The notes: generated by a model from the letters alone, not told the origin. A DNA stretch of 64,000 nucleotides from UBA1845 sp002338715 (GCA_035344155.1 DAORAL010000010.1:1-64000); one strand, 5' to 3'; shown: positions 1-9,283, counted from the stretch's first letter. Translations and numbers: made by a program.

Positions 1-54
1 CCGTGCCCACCATGTCGTTGGCATTCGAACGGCGGTGGGCACGGCCCACCCTAC
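1..54. repeat. Palindromic repeat, copy cut by window edge
   Basis: Ends in the arm GCCCACCCTAC and holds the inner text CGGTGGGCACGGCCCACC, identical to the right half of the 65-bp element at 55167-55231. The left arm lies outside the window. It sits just downstream of the minus-strand TPR gene. Confidence 0.7.
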
Positions 55-86
55 AACGACCTCTCGCCGTCAAACACCTCGCAGCA

Positions 87-791
87 CTAGGGCCCATACT
101 CCACGCTCGGAACCGACTCGCCCAGTTCGCGAAGCGTCTCGACGACGTCCTGCTGGCTGGGGTTCAATTCGAGCGATCGATGCAGCGACTTGATGGCCAA
201 GTCCTGCCGCCCGGCTTTTAGATGCAACATGCCGAGCCCCTTGTGGACGTTGGCGTTGTTCGGTTCCATCGCCAGTGCCTGACGATAATGAAGCAGCGCC
301 GTATCGAGGTCGCCGCGCTGTTCGTACTCGCTGGCCAGGAACACGTACTGGTCCGCCGCCGGCCCGACGTACTTCGCAGCCCACGTCGCCGTCCGCAGCG
401 CCTCGTCCGATTGCCCCTTCAACTCCAGCGCCCGATTCTTGCCCATCAGCGCCGGCTTGAATCCCGGATGGGCATTGATCGCCCGATCATAGAAATCGAT
501 CGCCCGGTCCAGATCGCGTTGAGCGGCAGCCGGATTGCCCTCCTTCAACTGCGCCTTCGCCTGCATCACGCAGCACGCGGCGATGTCGTGGAGATTCTCC
601 GGATCTTCCGGCGACTTGAGATGGGCTTCTTCAAACAACCGGCGAGCCGTCCCGAACCGATCCTGGGCGAATTGGTTCTGCCCCTCGATGCGCAGTTCCT
701 TGTACGTTGGACCGCACCCGGACACGATGGTTAAACTGATCAGTGAAACCGACAGGCCCAAGACGATTCGACGAAAAGTTGTGGATTGCAT
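87..791 (-). CDS. TPR-repeat lipoprotein
   Basis: A 234-residue exported lipoprotein. A hydrophobic signal segment (about 8-23) ends in the lipobox VSGC with the modified Cys at residue 26. The rest is tetratricopeptide helices; clear TPR pairs lie in the C-terminal half, for example the motifs DTALLHYRQALAMEPNNANVH and QDLAIKSLHRSLELNPSQ. TPR proteins act as scaffolds for protein-protein contact, probably here in the periplasm or at a membrane. The ATG at 791 is chosen because it starts a proper signal peptide and has AGGGGG just upstream; the open frame runs 47 codons further but that stretch is not signal-like. Partners are unknown. Confidence 0.85.
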   Translation of the reverse strand: MQSTTFRRIVLGLSVSLISLTIVSGCGPTYKELRIEGQNQFAQDRFGTARRLFEEAHLKSPEDPENLHDIAACCVMQAKAQLKEGNPAAAQRDLDRAIDFYDRAINAHPGFKPALMGKNRALELKGQSDEALRTATWAAKYVGPAADQYVFLASEYEQRGDLDTALLHYRQALAMEPNNANVHKGLGMLHLKAGRQDLAIKSLHRSLELNPSQQDVVETLRELGESVPSVEYGP

Positions 792-934
792 GAGATTGCC
801 CCCTGATTCAAACCAACGCCCGATGTTTGCAGGATGCGATGCCGCCAAACGAATTTTCAGGCAAAGCCCAAACCGCCCATGAGCACAACTCGCCCATGAA
901 CACAGCCCACGACAACAAGGACGCCCAAACACCG

Positions 935-1321
935 ATGCGTGTTCGCTTCGTTATATTACACCACCACCAACTCGACGGCGAGCAGAAGGATCATCAATTC
1001 AAAGAACATTGGGACTTCATGATCGAACAAGCCGAAACGCTGGCCACCTGGCAACTCTTCGAAAACCCGACGCAAAACCCAAATTCAGAAATTCAAGCCA
1101 AGCGCATCGCCGACCATCGAAAAGCCTACCTGGAATACGAAGGCCCAGTAAGCCAAAACCGCGGCCAAGTCCAACAAATCGAAAGCGGCACGTGCGTCGT
1201 AAGGGAATCCACCCCCACCAACTGGATCATAGAACTAAAAGGCAAGAAACTAACCGGCCAATACGAACTCCGAGATACCAACGACAACCAATGGACCTGG
1301 CGACCAGAAATCAAGAAATGA
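935..1321 (+). CDS. LigD 3'-phosphoesterase-like domain protein
   Basis: A 128-residue protein matching the phosphoesterase (PE) domain found at the N-terminus of bacterial LigD, which trims 3'-phosphates and ribonucleotides at DNA ends. Visible marks are FVILHHH at the start, HWDFMIE (equivalent to the metal-site HYDFRLE of LigD), YEGPVSQNRGQV, and a closing KLTGQYELRD strand. No ligase or polymerase domain is attached, so it is a stand-alone PE-like protein. An ATG at 896 is also possible; 935 is preferred because the conserved region starts there and AAGGA lies upstream. Whether it acts in DNA repair is inference. Confidence 0.7.
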   Translation: MRVRFVILHHHQLDGEQKDHQFKEHWDFMIEQAETLATWQLFENPTQNPNSEIQAKRIADHRKAYLEYEGPVSQNRGQVQQIESGTCVVRESTPTNWIIELKGKKLTGQYELRDTNDNQWTWRPEIKK

Positions 1322-1338
1322 GCTCCGAACCCCAAGCC

Positions 1339-1365
1339 GTCATTCCCGCGCAGGCGGGAATCCAG
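1339..1365 (+). repeat. REP-like palindrome
   Basis: 27-bp element beginning GTCATTCCCGCG and ending GCGGGAATCCAG, with the palindromic core ATTCCCGC/GCGGGAAT. It forms an inverted pair with the copy at 1463-1489, just after the PE-like gene. Nine recognisable copies occur in the window. Confidence 0.85.
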
Positions 1366-1462
1366 AGGCAAACATCACCACAACAAAAGCAACACCATCA
1401 CCAGCGCCAAAACGCTCGCGAATAAATTGGCCGGAACCCCCAATAAAGCCCATCGCTCAGCC

Positions 1463-1489
1463 CTGGATTCCCGCCTGCGCGGGAATGAC
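1463..1489 (-). repeat. REP-like palindrome
   Basis: Same 27-bp unit as 1339-1365 in opposite orientation, 97 bp away. The two could pair in a transcript to form a long stem, as in BIME-type doublets. Confidence 0.85.
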
Positions 1490-1572
1490 AGAAAGACGGC
1501 TGAAAAGTAGTTGACTACCGTACTTCGTTGGAACCAAGATTCGGGAATAGTCCCACACACTAAGTGGCAATC

Positions 1573-3033
1573 ATGGGCAATTGCGAAATCCAAGAAGCGC
1601 CCGGCTCGCTCGTCGTCACCTGGCGGCGGGGATGCGGCATCGGCGATGTGTTCCTGCTGATTTGGCTGATCGGCTGGACTTGCGGCTTGATCGCCGTTTC
1701 GTCCAGCGATTGGTCGGCATCCTCGTTGCTCGCGCTCGTGCCAATGGGCCTAGCCGAAGTCCTCGTACTCGGACTCTACCTTCAATCGGTGGTGGGCTGG
1801 GACCGCCTGACCTTCGAACCGGACAAGATCACATTCCAACGCTCGGCAGTCGTCACCTTCCACAAGCGCACCATTGCCACTGCCAACGTGAATTCGATTG
1901 GCCTACGCCCCCCTGACCCAACCGCCGAACCATATCGCACGGCGCGACTCATCATCGCCGCAAGCGGCAACCGCGAGATTCATTTCGGCAAAGGCCTGGG
2001 TCTTGAAGAATTGCGAAGACTGTTGTTGTACCTCCAGCAACGACTCGACGAGCAACAAACCGTGTTCGCAAGCCGCATCAACCCCAATGTCTCGGCATCA
2101 ATCAACAACGCCATCTGCGAAGCGAATGACGCAGATAAACCGGAATCCTTACCGGTGCGAATCCTCGGTTGGCTGACCGTACCATTCTTTATCTTAGGTG
2201 GATACGTCTTTGTGATTGGCGGCGTGGCGGGCATCGCGACAGGACATCCGCTGGCTATCCTTTTCGGGCTTCTCTTTACAGGGATCGGGCTGGTGCTCTC
2301 TGTAGGATTGACTTGGTCCACGATCCGCGTGTTTCGAGACTGGCTGCATCAGCGCAAAGCACGCACGTCACCCGCCCCAACCAACCCGCAGCGTGTTCAC
2401 CCTAGGCAACTGACCCAGATTGATCATAGACTACCCTTGAATCATTCCAGGCAAGAGAACATGGAAACACTTTCAAGTAAACTCCAAGCCGCCAACGTCA
2501 GGCTCGCCCCGCCAATCGCGTTGGAAGAAGTTCGAGCATTTGAGTCCAATGCCGACATCAAGCTTCCGCAGGATTATGTCACGTTTATCACGACCATCGG
2601 CAACGGTGGTGTTGGGCCGTATTGCCGCCTGATGCCGCTGGCGCGATGGTCCTGGTGCCATTGGATCGACGACCCACAAAACAATCATTCGTTGACGTCG
2701 CCTTGTATCGTCACACCCGATGCAACAGCGCTCGGCGAAAACTGGCTTTCTGAAGTGGGAGTGCCGCAATGGGAAGAGCGCTTTGATGCCGGTGAATGGG
2801 ACCCCATGTTCGGGACCATCGCAGTCGCAGAGATTGGTTGCGGTCTATACTATTCGCTGATCATCAACGGACCACACACCGGCCGAGTGTTTCGATATGG
2901 GGACCGCGTCGAGAATCCCCCGAAATTCGTTGAGCAAATGACGTTTGCACAATGGCTCGAGCACGAAGTCGACACGATGGTGGAAGGGGAAACCCACGAG
3001 TTCCTTGCCACAAAACGCAACGTGCGACGTTAG
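1573..3033 (+). CDS. Membrane protein with C-terminal SMI1/KNR4 domain
   Basis: A 486-residue two-part protein. The first 265 residues hold four likely membrane helices (about 20-42, 48-70, 197-220 and 226-252) around a soluble stretch resembling a membrane-associated PH-like domain. After a Pro/Arg-rich linker the last 190 residues look like an SMI1/KNR4 (SUKH) domain: IALEEVRAFESNADIKLPQDYVTF is the usual opening, followed by NGGVGP. SUKH proteins often act as immunity proteins to nuclease toxins, but no toxin lies next to it. A GTG at 1564 is an alternative start. The linker reads like intergenic DNA, and an in-frame ATG at 2461 opens the SUKH part, so two genes are possible. Confidence 0.65.
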   Translation: MGNCEIQEAPGSLVVTWRRGCGIGDVFLLIWLIGWTCGLIAVSSSDWSASSLLALVPMGLAEVLVLGLYLQSVVGWDRLTFEPDKITFQRSAVVTFHKRTIATANVNSIGLRPPDPTAEPYRTARLIIAASGNREIHFGKGLGLEELRRLLLYLQQRLDEQQTVFASRINPNVSASINNAICEANDADKPESLPVRILGWLTVPFFILGGYVFVIGGVAGIATGHPLAILFGLLFTGIGLVLSVGLTWSTIRVFRDWLHQRKARTSPAPTNPQRVHPRQLTQIDHRLPLNHSRQENMETLSSKLQAANVRLAPPIALEEVRAFESNADIKLPQDYVTFITTIGNGGVGPYCRLMPLARWSWCHWIDDPQNNHSLTSPCIVTPDATALGENWLSEVGVPQWEERFDAGEWDPMFGTIAVAEIGCGLYYSLIINGPHTGRVFRYGDRVENPPKFVEQMTFAQWLEHEVDTMVEGETHEFLATKRNVRR

Positions 3034-3185
3034 ATGAAACAGCGCGCGCCAGCCCGACCCGAATTCGTTCTCGATGAGCCAACCCCCGCCGCGAAGATGA
3101 CCAGCCTCAGCATGGCCATGCGAGCGCTCAATGTATCACTGCGACTAGCCCGCTTCGGCTTTTGTCATCAGGCATGTGCGGATGT

Positions 3186-4127
3186 TCAGCGGCGAGCGTG
3201 GCGCCGGCCAACAACTCCGAGCATCGCCAACAGGCTCAACATCGCCGTGGTTGGTTCCGGGACGATCAGCAGCGACGGTGAATACAACCCATTGCTGTTG
3301 TCCGCTCCGGAGTGGGGGCTGCCCAACGGATTGTTGGGGTCGTTGATGTCCGCGTCATAACTCGGGTCGCTGTTGAGCGTGGTCTGTTCTTTGGGGTTGA
3401 ACAGGTAGTTGAAGTTGGTCCAGTTGGAAAACGGCGCATCGCCTCCGTGGATCACGGTCGACACCAAAGTCACCGTGGTAGCGCCACCGGCGAGTGCGTT
3501 GGCGACAAACTGATCAAGGTTGGCACTGGTGAAGATGATCTGTTCGCCAACCGGTAGCCAGTTCTGGCTCCCAATCTCCGGGAAGCTCACAGTGCCCAGA
3601 AACGTCAGATCACTGTTGAAGTCCTTGGTGCCAACGTCACCGTCGAACGTGATACCCGGTGCGTTCAAATAGGTGATCGTGCTTTCGTTCCAGTTCGAGA
3701 GGGAATCATTCGTCAATCCGTAAACGGCCAGTCCCGTACGGACCGAAGGGTTGGGCGTGATCGTATCCTGGATGCGCGATGCATTAAGGTTATTGTTGCG
3801 ATACGTCATGCGAAAGGCGGTGGATAGCGGCGTGGGAATGTCGATGCCGCTCAGGTCGAACTTTGTGTAGATCGCGCTGTTGCGATCGTTACCGTCATTG
3901 GGGTTGCCGGAAATGAAATCGTTCTTCACGCGCGACGCAATCTCCGTGCTGGAACCACGATTCTGAGTCGGGTTCGACTCGCGCACCTCGGCGTCCGCGC
4001 CAATTCCGAAATTTGTTGGAATCCAATCCCCCCGGGCGGATGATGCAACCAAACCAATCAACAACACCGCCGGCAACCCGCGCGCAGCGCAAGCCGCATA
4101 GTCCATAAGACAATTATAGATCCGCAT
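3186..4127 (-). CDS. PEP-CTERM protein with DNRLRE-like domain
   Basis: A 313-residue exported protein. An N-terminal signal peptide (hydrophobic from about 18 to 30, cut after ARG) is followed by a beta-rich DNRLRE-type domain: the segments ADAEVRESNPTQNRGSS and TKFDLSGI are characteristic of this stalk-like extracellular domain. The C-terminus has the exosortase sorting signal VPEPTTAML, then a hydrophobic helix and a basic RRHARR tail, so the protein should be cut and anchored or released by the exosortase system. The ATG at 4127 is preceded by the strong purine site GGGAGAGAG. Role unknown; likely surface or biofilm matrix. Confidence 0.85.
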   Translation of the reverse strand: MRIYNCLMDYAACAARGLPAVLLIGLVASSARGDWIPTNFGIGADAEVRESNPTQNRGSSTEIASRVKNDFISGNPNDGNDRNSAIYTKFDLSGIDIPTPLSTAFRMTYRNNNLNASRIQDTITPNPSVRTGLAVYGLTNDSLSNWNESTITYLNAPGITFDGDVGTKDFNSDLTFLGTVSFPEIGSQNWLPVGEQIIFTSANLDQFVANALAGGATTVTLVSTVIHGGDAPFSNWTNFNYLFNPKEQTTLNSDPSYDADINDPNNPLGSPHSGADNSNGLYSPSLLIVPEPTTAMLSLLAMLGVVGRRHARR

Positions 4128-4438
4128 TGATCTCTCTCCCTCTTCGATTGTCGGAGCGCTCGCTGGCGCCCATTCTCCCGTGTTTTCCCAGACAGCTATA
4201 CTAGCTGAACCAATCGGAAATTTACAACTCCTTGCTGCAAGACTTTTACCGGCAATGCCTGCACCCCCCAGAATTGGGCTCGTAGGCTGGCTAAATGGGC
4301 CAAGCCGGGTCCGTGCGGGCCCGAAACCCTCGCCAAAAGTCTGCGGCGATCCGATTGGACCCCGTCAACCGGATGACCCGGTCATTCAAGATTTGATTCG
4401 GTTATCGATGCAGAACCGTGGGGGTTGAGGACGATCGC
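4128..4438. other. Intergenic region, nothing recognised
   Basis: 311 bp between two minus-strand genes. An open frame at 4180-4428 (+) encodes no recognisable protein, lacks a ribosome site and is probably chance. No strong hairpin or promoter pair was found. Confidence 0.5.
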
Positions 4439-4828
4439 TCAATCCTGAGCCGCCCCTTCGCGCCGCTGTGTCACGTGCCAGAGAACACCGCACGGATCGT
4501 AAACATACGCGACGCGCAAACCCCATGGCTGCATCGCCGGTGGCTTGGGCGGCTGAACGCCAAACCGGCCGGGTAGATCCAATTTCTCAATGTGCGCCCA
4601 CCACGCATCAAGGTCGTCCACCATGAGTTGCATCATGAAATTCTCAGCCCACTGCTTCACATAGAACCGCTGCAAGATAAACCCGCCAGCCCCAACCGCG
4701 AAGATGCCAACCTCATCGCGCAAAAGCACCTCAAACCCAAGCGCCTCATAAAACGCCATCGACAAATCAAAGTCCCGAGAAGGCAAAAAAGGCCGCACCA
4801 ACTCTGTTCCTGAAGGAAGATCACCCAT
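4439..4828 (-). CDS. VOC-family (glyoxalase/bleomycin-resistance fold) protein
   Basis: A 129-residue single-domain protein of the vicinal oxygen chelate superfamily. It shows the usual order: strand and helix RPFLPSRDFDLSMAFYEALGFEV, then the acidic-site strand around FILQRFY, a helix DDLDAWWAHIEKL, and the final YVYDPCGVLWHVTQ. Such proteins bind metal ions for isomerase or dioxygenase chemistry, or bind drugs without catalysis; the substrate cannot be told from sequence. The start at 4828 is chosen because GGAG lies 12 bp upstream and the conserved domain begins close by. It stands alone. Confidence 0.8.
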   Translation of the reverse strand: MGDLPSGTELVRPFLPSRDFDLSMAFYEALGFEVLLRDEVGIFAVGAGGFILQRFYVKQWAENFMMQLMVDDLDAWWAHIEKLDLPGRFGVQPPKPPAMQPWGLRVAYVYDPCGVLWHVTQRREGAAQD

Positions 4829-5279
4829 CTGTCGTTCTCCGCAATCGTATGTACTGGTGAACCAAACCATCAACCGGCCGCTTTGAATTCGGCTGCTCCG
4901 AGCACGGTTGTTGGACATGGTACCAGTGATGAGAGGCGTTATCCAAACATGCGTAGTCCGAGGGATTCAAGGATTACCATTGCCGCCAGCTCAGTCGGAC
5001 CGTCTGAACAGAAAGAGTGAAAAAGACTATGGCGCTCCTCAGTCTTCGAACTCTCACTGTATTTCAGTGCCGAATTCTCCGCCAGAGAAGCAAGAAAAGC
5101 GGCATCGCGTGTAAGATTTCGCCAGCAAGTGAGACTTGACCTGTGGGAGTGGTCTGATCCCAGATTGTCTTAACCTGGAGACCGACATCGATCCGCGGGT
5201 GATTCCTGCGAATCTAAAAAGACAGCAAGCGCAACCTCAAGTTACTTGTTCGCCGACAATGGTTAATTGAGAAGACGAC
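4829..5279. other. Intergenic region between divergent genes
   Basis: 451 bp separating the VOC gene (minus) and the propeller gene (plus); both promoters should lie here. I could not fix a convincing -35/-10 pair. An open frame at 4908-5114 encodes nothing recognisable and is left out. Confidence 0.5.
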
Positions 5280-6755
5280 ATGGAAACTGCACTCAACTTC
5301 GCGACACGACTGGGAACAATTGGATGTGCGTTTTTGACGTTGTCCTTGGCGCTCCTCATCCATTCCGATGGCGCACATGCACAAACGCTTATTACTGAAG
5401 TCATCGACGGATGCGGCGACGGGATTGGGCACGGGCTTAGTTCCCCATTTGGTGTTGCGATCGATATGCATGGAAACGCTTACGTCGCTGGCTTCGTCAG
5501 CGACAACGCCTTTCGAATTACCCCAGATGGGACGATCGAACAGATCATTGACATGGCAGGAGATGGTTTGGGCAATAGTCTTATCAACGCTGACGGTATC
5601 TGCGTGGATGGAGACGGAAACGTATACGTCACTGGCACAATCAGTTCCAACGCATTTAAGATTACCCCTGAAGGCCTGGTGACTGAGATTATCGATGAGT
5701 CGGGCGATGGGCTGGGCCACACATTGCGTTATCCAAGACGCGTCGCAACCGACGACGCGGGTAGGGTATTCGTGACGGGAGTCCTGAGCGGCAATGCTTT
5801 TAAGATTGGACCGACCGGCGCCGTCAATCTCCTCGTTGGTCCGGCTGGGGACGGTATGGGAAATGGACTCCTCGCCGCCGGTGGCATCGCAGTGGATTCT
5901 CATGGAAATGTGTATGTGGGAGGCCAGATCAACAGCATCGTTTTGAAGATAACCCCGACGGGAGACGTCACCCTGGTCATGGACTCATCTGGCGATGGGA
6001 ATGGGCACGCGCTTGGGGGCGTTCGCAAGATTGTCGTGGATCGTTGGGACAATCTTTACGTCACAGGTGAAACTAGCAACAACGCATTTCGTGTAGCCCC
6101 CGACGGAACGAAGACTGAAATCATAAACAGTTTGGGAGATGTCGTGCTGCCAATCACCGGAGACTTTAATCTTTTGAGCGCTCCGGTGAGTGTGGCGACG
6201 GACATGATTGGCAATGCGTATGTATCCGGCCGGGTAACCAACAACGTGTTCAAGATAACACCGGAAGGCGTCATTAGAGAAATAATTGATAAGACTGGAG
6301 ACGGCGTGGGCAATGGGCTCGGGTTTCCTGGAGACGTCGCCGTCGATTCAGCCGGCAATGTCTTTGTGGTCGGTTTCTACAGCAGCAATGCTTTCAGGAT
6401 TGCGCCGGACTGCAACGCGAACAACATTTCTGACCTAACGGATGTCAGCCTCGGAACAAGTTCAGATTGCAACAACAATCAGATACCCGATGAGTGCGAC
6501 ATTGACTGCGACCTCAATGGCACACCTGATGACTGCGAGTTGTTCAGCAAAGGAGACTTCAACAGAGATGGCTCTGTCGACGCCAACGACTACGCAGGTT
6601 TCTTTACGTGCCTAGCCGGACCAAATCCATTGTCCTTACCTACGCCATTCGTCTGTCGCGACACCTGCCGTGCCGTATTCGACATTGACGAAGATAATGA
6701 TGTAGACCTCCAGGACTTTGCGCTCCTTCAAACCATGTATGCGCTTTCTCCCTAG
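5280..6755 (+). CDS. Exported seven-repeat beta-propeller protein with calcium-loop C-terminus
   Basis: A 491-residue secreted protein. The signal peptide ends at AHA (about residue 34). Residues 38-380 contain seven repeats of about 46-54 residues, each with the pattern IIDxxGDGxGN, then AVDxxGNxYVxG, then NAFxITPxG. This is the NHL/SBBP kind of propeller blade; seven blades suit a closed ring. The C-terminal part carries planctomycete calcium-loop repeats (CNxNxIxDxxD, DCNNNQIPDECD) and a dockerin-like pair with GDFNRDGSVDANDYAGF and DIDEDNDVDLQDFALL. Likely a surface or extracellular binding protein. The ATG at 5280 has GAGAAG upstream. It ends only 7 bp from a convergent gene. Confidence 0.8.
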   Translation: METALNFATRLGTIGCAFLTLSLALLIHSDGAHAQTLITEVIDGCGDGIGHGLSSPFGVAIDMHGNAYVAGFVSDNAFRITPDGTIEQIIDMAGDGLGNSLINADGICVDGDGNVYVTGTISSNAFKITPEGLVTEIIDESGDGLGHTLRYPRRVATDDAGRVFVTGVLSGNAFKIGPTGAVNLLVGPAGDGMGNGLLAAGGIAVDSHGNVYVGGQINSIVLKITPTGDVTLVMDSSGDGNGHALGGVRKIVVDRWDNLYVTGETSNNAFRVAPDGTKTEIINSLGDVVLPITGDFNLLSAPVSVATDMIGNAYVSGRVTNNVFKITPEGVIREIIDKTGDGVGNGLGFPGDVAVDSAGNVFVVGFYSSNAFRIAPDCNANNISDLTDVSLGTSSDCNNNQIPDECDIDCDLNGTPDDCELFSKGDFNRDGSVDANDYAGFFTCLAGPNPLSLPTPFVCRDTCRAVFDIDEDNDVDLQDFALLQTMYALSP

Positions 6756-6762
6756 ATGGGCC

Positions 6763-8391
6763 TCACCCCAACAGCGCCAACAACACCCGCACAAGCACCG
6801 TCATCAGGACCAGCGCTACCGGGTAGGCGGCGGCGTAGCTTATGACTGGCGCTTCTGAGCCGGTGCTGGCTGTCAGCGCTCCTATGCCTGGCGTGGAGGT
6901 CATCCCTCCGCAGATTCCGCCCAGGAGTTGAATGATCGGTAACCGCAGCGCGTACACCCCCACGAGCGCGCCGACGATCATCGGCAAAATCGCGACAGCC
7001 GTCGCGGCTAAACACATCATCACACCGTACTCGCGCAGCACGCCGCCGATCGCAGCCCCGGCGCCCACACCGGCGTCGGCGAGCAGCAGCACCAGACCAA
7101 TGTCCGTCAGCAGCAGGCGCGACGCACGCGGGATGTGCCCCTTGATCGGTCCGAGCTTTCCGAGGTGACCCAGAATCAGCGCCACCAGCAGCGGACCGCC
7201 CGTCAGACCGAGGGCCATGTGCTGCGACCCGACGCCGATCTGCACAACGCCCAGCGCGACACCCGCACCAATCCCCACGCCCAGCGACACGAGGTCGGTC
7301 TCGTCAAAGGTGTGCGCCCGATGCCCGGCATACTCGGCGAACCGTTCGAGGTCTTCGTGCTCGCCGACGACGTTGAGCATGTCGCCGTATTCGATCCGGT
7401 CGGCTAGTCGCGGTACGAACTCGAGGTCGTGGCGCATGATGCGGGTGACGGTGACGCCGAACTGCGACCGCAGGTTGAGTTCATAGAGCGTCTTGCCGAC
7501 GATGCGGCGATCGCTGACGACGATGTGCATGCTCTGGTCCTGCGTCATGGCGATCATGCCGGTGCGCTCGTCGACCTCGCCAAGCAGTTGGATCACGGGG
7601 GCTAGCCTGAACCGGCGGGCGATGACCAACAGACTCTGCCCTTCTTCCAAAACCAGGTCGGCTGGCACGGGCACGAGCTTGTGGTCCGAGAGCAATCGTG
7701 AGACCTGGCAGTTGTAGTCGGAGATGAAGCTGAGTTCGGAAAGTTTGCGGCCTATGACAGCCGGGTTGCGAATCTTGACGAGGATGCGTTCGATGCGGTG
7801 GTTGTCGGCATCGCGTGCTTCGGCGTCGCGCCCGAGTTTGCCGAGATCGGCGCCGATGATTCGCGGATAAAGATGGACGAAGGCGATCACGCAGATCAGC
7901 CCGAACGGATAGGCCAGACTGAAGCCGACGCTGATCGCGCCGACACCGGGAGCAACCTCGACAGCCGCAGCCAACCCCGGCGTGCTTGTGAGCGCCCCCG
8001 CGAAGATACCCGTCGACAGCGGCCCGGGAATGCCAAGCAGTCGAGAGGCCAGCCAGGTCGTCCCCGCACCGACGACAACGATGCAGAGTCCAACAATCGC
8101 AAGCTTCTGCCCCTGCTTACGAAAGGCTCGGAAGAACGAAGGCCCGGCGCTGAGCCCAACGCAGTAGATAAACAAAACCAACCCGACCGAACCGATCGAA
8201 CCGGGCACTTGATAACCGATGTTACCCGCCGCCAGCGCGACGAAGATGACGGCTGACGGTCCAAGCGACATCCCGCCCACTCGCAACCGCCCAAGCAGCA
8301 AGCCAGCCGTAATCACCACAAGCAAAACCAACGCCGGACGATGCGCAAACGGCAAACCGTCCGCCAGCAACCCCACGACCATCGCGTTCAT
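6763..8391 (-). CDS. AspT/YidE/YbjL-family membrane transporter
   Basis: A 542-residue inner-membrane protein with the arrangement of the aspartate-alanine exchanger family: about five N-terminal helices, a central soluble region with two RCK-C (TrkA-C) domains (about 200-370, opening KIRNPAVIGRKLSELSF and VVSDRRIVGKTLYEL), then about five more helices. The Gly-rich motifs in each half, GALTSTPGLAAAVE and GGMTSTPGIGALTAST, mark the internal duplication and probably line the substrate path. The family exchanges amino acids or related anions; the substrate is not known here. The ATG at 8391 has AAGG nine bases upstream; the frame runs on to 8598, but through a comM remnant. Confidence 0.85.
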   Translation of the reverse strand: MNAMVVGLLADGLPFAHRPALVLLVVITAGLLLGRLRVGGMSLGPSAVIFVALAAGNIGYQVPGSIGSVGLVLFIYCVGLSAGPSFFRAFRKQGQKLAIVGLCIVVVGAGTTWLASRLLGIPGPLSTGIFAGALTSTPGLAAAVEVAPGVGAISVGFSLAYPFGLICVIAFVHLYPRIIGADLGKLGRDAEARDADNHRIERILVKIRNPAVIGRKLSELSFISDYNCQVSRLLSDHKLVPVPADLVLEEGQSLLVIARRFRLAPVIQLLGEVDERTGMIAMTQDQSMHIVVSDRRIVGKTLYELNLRSQFGVTVTRIMRHDLEFVPRLADRIEYGDMLNVVGEHEDLERFAEYAGHRAHTFDETDLVSLGVGIGAGVALGVVQIGVGSQHMALGLTGGPLLVALILGHLGKLGPIKGHIPRASRLLLTDIGLVLLLADAGVGAGAAIGGVLREYGVMMCLAATAVAILPMIVGALVGVYALRLPIIQLLGGICGGMTSTPGIGALTASTGSEAPVISYAAAYPVALVLMTVLVRVLLALLG

Positions 8392-8533
8392 TGAATTGCA
8401 CCTTGCGAGCGTGTGCGACAACATGTCCTTCGCCCCAAATGCGGGCAAAGTTGCGAGCCTAACCAATCGACTATCATCGGGCAAGGCGGGTTTCTGACGT
8501 GACTCATTAATTTGGGCAGCACCAACGAACGGA

Positions 8534-8600
8534 CTACAACTGCCGATCCAAACGCCGATAATGAATGGCCTCGACGATGTGCTGATCGTCAAATTCAACG
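8534..8600 (-). pseudogene. Remnant of a comM (Mg chelatase-like) 3' end
   Basis: Read on the minus strand this encodes DDQHIVEAIHYRRLDRQL and a stop, matching the last residues of the intact ComM at 10244-11773 (RAEHISEAIHYRRLDRQL). The first 17 bases from the stop codon are identical and the remainder clearly similar. No upstream coding remains; an in-frame ATG at 8615 is part of a hairpin. Confidence 0.7.
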
Positions 8601-8604
8601 CAAC

Positions 8605-8637
8605 GGGCTATCATGTTTGCAAGTCGTGATAGCCCGA
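8605..8637. other. Hairpin upstream of the transporter gene
   Basis: Perfect 10-bp inverted repeat CGGGCTATCA / TGATAGCCCG around a 13-base loop. No T-run follows on either strand, so it is not a standard intrinsic terminator. It lies next to the comM remnant. Confidence 0.6.
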
Positions 8638-9283
8638 TGCAGATGTGTGGGCGACAGCGTCAACTCAACCGAACCGCGCTAACATCTGTCTCACATCAGC
8701 CATCAAAGGCGGCAATGCGGGCTTCCTGTCGAATCTCCCACAACGTGACAGACACGGACTCAACTCAACCACGTCCCGTATTCGAGCCCAGCGCACGCAA
8801 GGTGTGGATTGCCCCCCAAGGGATTCCCCACCAGCCTGACGTCAAGCTCAATATGGTTAGACCAACGCGATAGAATTCGGCCTTCTGTGAGTCCGTGTTA
8901 AGTGGACGAGATGCAAAATGAACCGAGGCAACACCACAATCGCAGATCGAGACGGCCAAGGAATGGTATCGTGAACAATACACCAGATTGGCGAACTCCC
9001 TGATTGACTTTCGCGCATTGGATGACCTAGAATACGCTTCGAGCGGTGGAGAGAGAGGCCCCGCCCGCTGGTTATCAATTCGTAGATCTAGACACTATGT
9101 AATAGCCGCAGTCTGAAGCTGAGGAGAGATGCTGCTCTGTGTGATCGTTCACCGGCGCGCTATTTGCGCGGCGCAGACCTTGGTCTCAGAGCCTTCACGC
9201 GGGCTTCTGGAGCACGGAGCTTGCGCAATGAGCCCGAGTGGATGGCTGCAAAAACCTAAAGAGTTGAGAAAGGGAGAGAAAAG
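8638..9283. other. Long intergenic region
   Basis: 646 bp between divergent genes. Small open frames (8613-8873 plus; 8765-8983 and 8857-9078 minus) have no ribosome sites or recognisable protein character. An 11-bp inverted repeat ACACGGACTCA / TGAGTCCGTGT lies at 8752-8762 and 8888-8898. No RNA gene was recognised. Confidence 0.5.

Noticed and set aside
8613..9078. Small ORFs in the gap before the PEP-CTERM gene
   Set aside because: No ribosome sites, odd composition and mutual overlap on opposite strands.
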